From Tenacibaculum jejuense (GTDB lineage: Bacteria; Bacteroidota; Bacteroidia; Flavobacteriales; Flavobacteriaceae), in the NCBI RefSeq assembly GCF_900198195.1, contig NZ_LT899436.1, forward strand, positions 2,013,001-2,077,000: a stretch of DNA of 64,000 bases. Reading direction: 5' to 3'. Shown here piece by piece: positions 61,250 to 64,000 of this stretch. Position numbers and translations under genes: made by a program. The notes below the pieces were generated by a model. That model worked only from the letters and a program-made list of their open reading frames with translations. It was not told the DNA's origin and ran no database searches. Position 1 is the first letter of the stretch, and every line of letters starts with the position of its first letter.

Positions 61250-64000
61250 TTATTTCGGAATAAACCTTGAGAATCGTGTCATTTTCTCTGGAATACCAAC
61301 TTCTATCTTTTGATGAGGTTCCGATTGATGAGAATTAGTTTTATTTATACCGTGTAATTTAGAGTTTAATAAGTTTATCGTATTGGTAACACTTTCAGTA
61401 GATTCAAAATCTTGAATTAATTCATTCTCTACCAACATTAATAATTCGCTTTTAGCATTTTCAAGTAAAAATTCTTCGTTCAATAAATTTTTATGAGATA
61501 ATTTATCTACAGCAGATAATAATAATTCCTTGGTTTCTGCATTTAAAGTATCAACATCCAAGTTTACAGCCAAATTATCAAGTGTGGCTTGTAGTAAAGC
61601 TTGTTCTTGCGCTGGAGTAGGAGTGATACCAACTTGCATTTCTTTAGGGAAATTTGGATCGTTTAATACTCCAGGTCGTTTTTGAACTACAGCTAATTTA
61701 TCAAAATACTTAACCATACTGTTAATTTGGTTCGTGTAGTTTGGTGAAGCACCATCTAAAGGAAGATCACTCAACCAATCTGCTCTATCAGCAAAAGCTT
61801 CCATTCTTGTTTCTTCTGCTAAATTCGAATCTAAAGTTTGATCATAGCGTTTTTCATTTAAAATATTGTTCGGAACTCTCGCTGGCCAGAAAGTAGGTAA
61901 ATAAGGATCATAGCTGGTTGTGTATCCATCTCTACAACTTGCAGTATCTGTTTGCCAAGGAATAGCCATCCAACGTGTAATTCCACCAGCTACTTGTCCA
62001 CCTAAAATAGGTCCTTTTGCTAAAGTTAACGTATCGCTATTCATTGTTGGCCCGTAATAAATATTATTTACAGGAGGAGTTGCTTTTGCATGTTTAACTC
62101 TAAAAGCACTCATATACATTCCAGAAGAACGCATTGGCCAAGTCATTTCACAACCAGGATGGAAAGCATCAGCTAAACAGAAATCCATTGCAGCTTTTGT
62201 TAGCATATCTGGTTGTTCGTCTACTGGTAAATCGTCAATTTTCTTTGGTTCTGCATGAAACGGACAACCTTCTGTATCCATATAATCAGCATCAAAATCT
62301 CCAGTAACCCATTGATCTAAAAATTCTAATTGTAATTCTGATAAAGTTGCGTGTTGACGAACTGATCCTGTAGAAGGAATACTAATAGCATCTCCATATA
62401 ACCAAGGCCATAATTGTGGAGCCTCAGCACCTTTTACATCAATTCTTCTGAAGTTATTAGAGATTGTTCTTCTCATTTCAAGAAAAGCAGAAGAAGGGTT
62501 TCCTAATTTTTTAATCCATTCTTTTGAAGTATAATTGAACTGACCTCCCCAACCAAAAGCTCCAGCGAATCCAGCATTTACCCATTGTAAATCTGTCATA
62601 CGTTGAAAAATTGGTAAAATATCTTTTGTGAATGACGGACGTTGAGGTCTAGTTAACATTCCAGATTTTACAGCAACACTTCGCATTAAATCCCACATTG
62701 TTCTTACAGATTTTTGCATTGGTGCATAATCTGGCGGAGCACATACAACCCAAGCTGGATCTACTTTTAATTTTGTACCGTTGTATTCAACTTCAGCAGT
62801 TACTGGTCCGTCTGAAGTATCATCATACCAACCCTCATTATTGGCGAAAGTAATGGCAATATCACCATCTATATTTTCTGATTTTCCATGTCCGCCTAAC
62901 ATAATTAATCTTCCCTTTTCATCGGTGCGCATTTCACCCAAATACACTTTTTTATCTAAAAACTCACCTTCAAAAGTTGGTCCGTCTTCAATGCCTACTC
63001 CAGAAATAGATTGAGCATTACCATCAATTAATAATGATTCACGATTTGGAACATTAATATTTCTTAAAAATGAAGGTGGAGCGTCTGCAGCTTCAGGAAT
63101 ATCAAGAGCCAATTGAAACTGATACCAAGAAGCTTTTTGATTTGCTAAATGACAATGCCAAGTGATGTTTGCATTTTCAGCAGTTAATTCTTTAACAGCT
63201 TTTCCTGCGGCATTAAATCCATATATTCTAAACTGTGCAGCTTGTCTTTTTAAAGCTCCGATCTCGTCTCTATAAGCATACGGATCTTCTTGAGCAATTG
63301 GTTCATCAACAAGCGGACCTAAGAAATATTCATTCTGACTGTTACCAACACGCATAATTCCTATTGGAGGATAAATTCCTGCAGTAACAATACAATCATC
63401 ATTTTCATCGATATTTCCTTCGAAATGCGGATTCCTCTTTTTAGGTTCTTCTAGTAATTCTCCGTTTGCTTGATGTCTGGTTTCTGCACTGGCAGCGTAC
63501 ACAACTTTTCTAACTTGAGCAATTGAACCTAATGGTTCGTGTTCTGGTAGTGTTCTCCAAATATTAAAAGCTAAATTACTTCCAAATTCTGCTTGACCTA
63601 TTGCAGCTACGTTTTGTTGAGGTAAATGTAATTTTGCGATACAGATATACGGACTCTCTTCTGTACTCCATACAACTTGAGCATCGTCAATGGGCATGGT
63701 TTGAGGATTTGTACGTAATTGAATTTCAAATCTGAAAGTAGCATCACCTTGTAATAGACGTTTTTCAAGATCAATCTTTAAATAATCATTTTCATTAAAT
63801 GGAGTTCCTTCATAAGTGTTTTCTGGAACTAAACGATATTTTACAATTTGATTTTCTCCTAATTTGAAAGGTAAAATAGCCCAATAACTAGCACTTAATA
63901 CACTAGCTTCCTCTTTAGTCATAGCTTTTAAGATAGCAGCTAATTCAGGATGTTTCGCTATGTAAGAATCGTAATCTTTATCGATAACACCAGCAGTAGT
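61250..64000 (-). CDS. catalase-fold / LodA-type quinoprotein oxidase fusion (5' partial)
   Basis: The frame is open to the window edge; the ATG at 63922 is internal, because 26 further coding codons (YIAKHPELAAILKA ...) precede it. Counting from that Met, about 1-165 is the end of a catalase-family domain: SYWAILPFKLGENQIVKYRL, AFNIWRTLPEHEPLGSI, and R138-x3-Y142-x6-R149 (RKVVYAASAETR), the same spacing as the heme-tyrosine motif RxxxYxDTxxxR. From about 178 (GIYPPIGIMRVGNS) to about 800 it is LodA-like. C591 (FHPGCEMTWP) and W656 (AIPWQTDTASC) are 65 residues apart, exactly the spacing of the CTQ pair Cys516/Trp581 of Marinomonas LodA. LodA enzymes oxidise amino acids and release H2O2. The substrate here is unknown. 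Confidence 0.88.
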   Translation of the reverse strand, partial: TTAGVIDKDYDSYIAKHPELAAILKAMTKEEASVLSASYWAILPFKLGENQIVKYRLVPENTYEGTPFNENDYLKIDLEKRLLQGDATFRFEIQLRTNPQTMPIDDAQVVWSTEESPYICIAKLHLPQQNVAAIGQAEFGSNLAFNIWRTLPEHEPLGSIAQVRKVVYAASAETRHQANGELLEEPKKRNPHFEGNIDENDDCIVTAGIYPPIGIMRVGNSQNEYFLGPLVDEPIAQEDPYAYRDEIGALKRQAAQFRIYGFNAAGKAVKELTAENANITWHCHLANQKASWYQFQLALDIPEAADAPPSFLRNINVPNRESLLIDGNAQSISGVGIEDGPTFEGEFLDKKVYLGEMRTDEKGRLIMLGGHGKSENIDGDIAITFANNEGWYDDTSDGPVTAEVEYNGTKLKVDPAWVVCAPPDYAPMQKSVRTMWDLMRSVAVKSGMLTRPQRPSFTKDILPIFQRMTDLQWVNAGFAGAFGWGGQFNYTSKEWIKKLGNPSSAFLEMRRTISNNFRRIDVKGAEAPQLWPWLYGDAISIPSTGSVRQHATLSELQLEFLDQWVTGDFDADYMDTEGCPFHAEPKKIDDLPVDEQPDMLTKAAMDFCLADAFHPGCEMTWPMRSSGMYMSAFRVKHAKATPPVNNIYYGPTMNSDTLTLAKGPILGGQVAGGITRWMAIPWQTDTASCRDGYTTSYDPYLPTFWPARVPNNILNEKRYDQTLDSNLAEETRMEAFADRADWLSDLPLDGASPNYTNQINSMVKYFDKLAVVQKRPGVLNDPNFPKEMQVGITPTPAQEQALLQATLDNLAVNLDVDTLNAETKELLLSAVDKLSHKNLLNEEFLLENAKSELLMLVENELIQDFESTESVTNTINLLNSKLHGINKTNSHQSEPHQKIEVGIPEKMTRFSRFIPK

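Overview
The window looks like a chromosomal segment of a marine member of the Flavobacteriaceae (Bacteroidetes). The DNA is strongly AT-rich. Several secreted enzymes end in type IX secretion (T9SS) sorting domains, LytS/LytTR two-component pairs and 2TM-domain proteins are present, promoters of the TAnnTTTG type can be seen, and intergenic repeats built on a TCGACTGCGCTCGA core occur. A genus such as Tenacibaculum or Aquimarina would fit, but this is an inference. No rRNA, tRNA, CRISPR array, phage or insertion sequence was recognised.

Layout. 1-4156: the end of a TPR/LytS sensor kinase, its LytTR regulator, a lipoprotein and three small cysteine-rich peptides with double-glycine leaders. 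Two pairs of 13-bp direct repeats, each spaced exactly 21 bp, precede the lipoprotein and the peptide cluster; they look like operators for the adjacent LytTR regulator. 4180-13673: housekeeping and envelope genes (M16 protease, ArsC-like protein, RF2, secreted metalloprotease, threonine aldolase, and an ECF sigma/membrane/outer-membrane trio). 13768-18274: a carotenoid operon encoding a zeaxanthin pathway, headed by a CarH-like MerR regulator with cobalamin photoreceptor motifs.

18275-31859: five large secreted T9SS proteins with parallel beta-helix, GH16, GH5-like and nucleoside-hydrolase-like domains. They are decorated with recurrent FN3-like, ricin-type, PKD and CBM-like modules, and most are followed by their own terminator. 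This is a marine polysaccharide (probably red-algal galactan) degradation cluster without SusC/SusD in view. 31999-34034: a possible tiny ORF, a MORN-like secreted protein interrupted by an in-frame TGA, and a lipoprotein. 34219-39087: SbcC and SbcD. 39829-49017: a nine-gene arginine cluster (GNAT, argG, argC, proC, argD, argF', argB, argE, argH), with intergenic palindromes and a 7-bp tandem repeat.

49466-53704: a DUF2141 protein, then a LytS kinase fused to a 2TM domain, five further stand-alone 2TM proteins and a LytTR regulator in one tight operon. 53708-57127: histidine degradation genes hutI and hutG plus an MFS carrier. 57181-60052: small metabolic and unknown genes. 60098-64000: a LodB-like flavoprotein and, running off the window edge, a fusion of a catalase-fold domain to a LodA-type (CTQ quinoprotein) amino-acid oxidase, which would join a peroxide-making enzyme to a peroxide-consuming fold in one chain.

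The most interesting points are the LytTR-controlled double-glycine peptide cluster, the catalase-LodA fusion, and the sixfold 2TM expansion inside a two-component operon.
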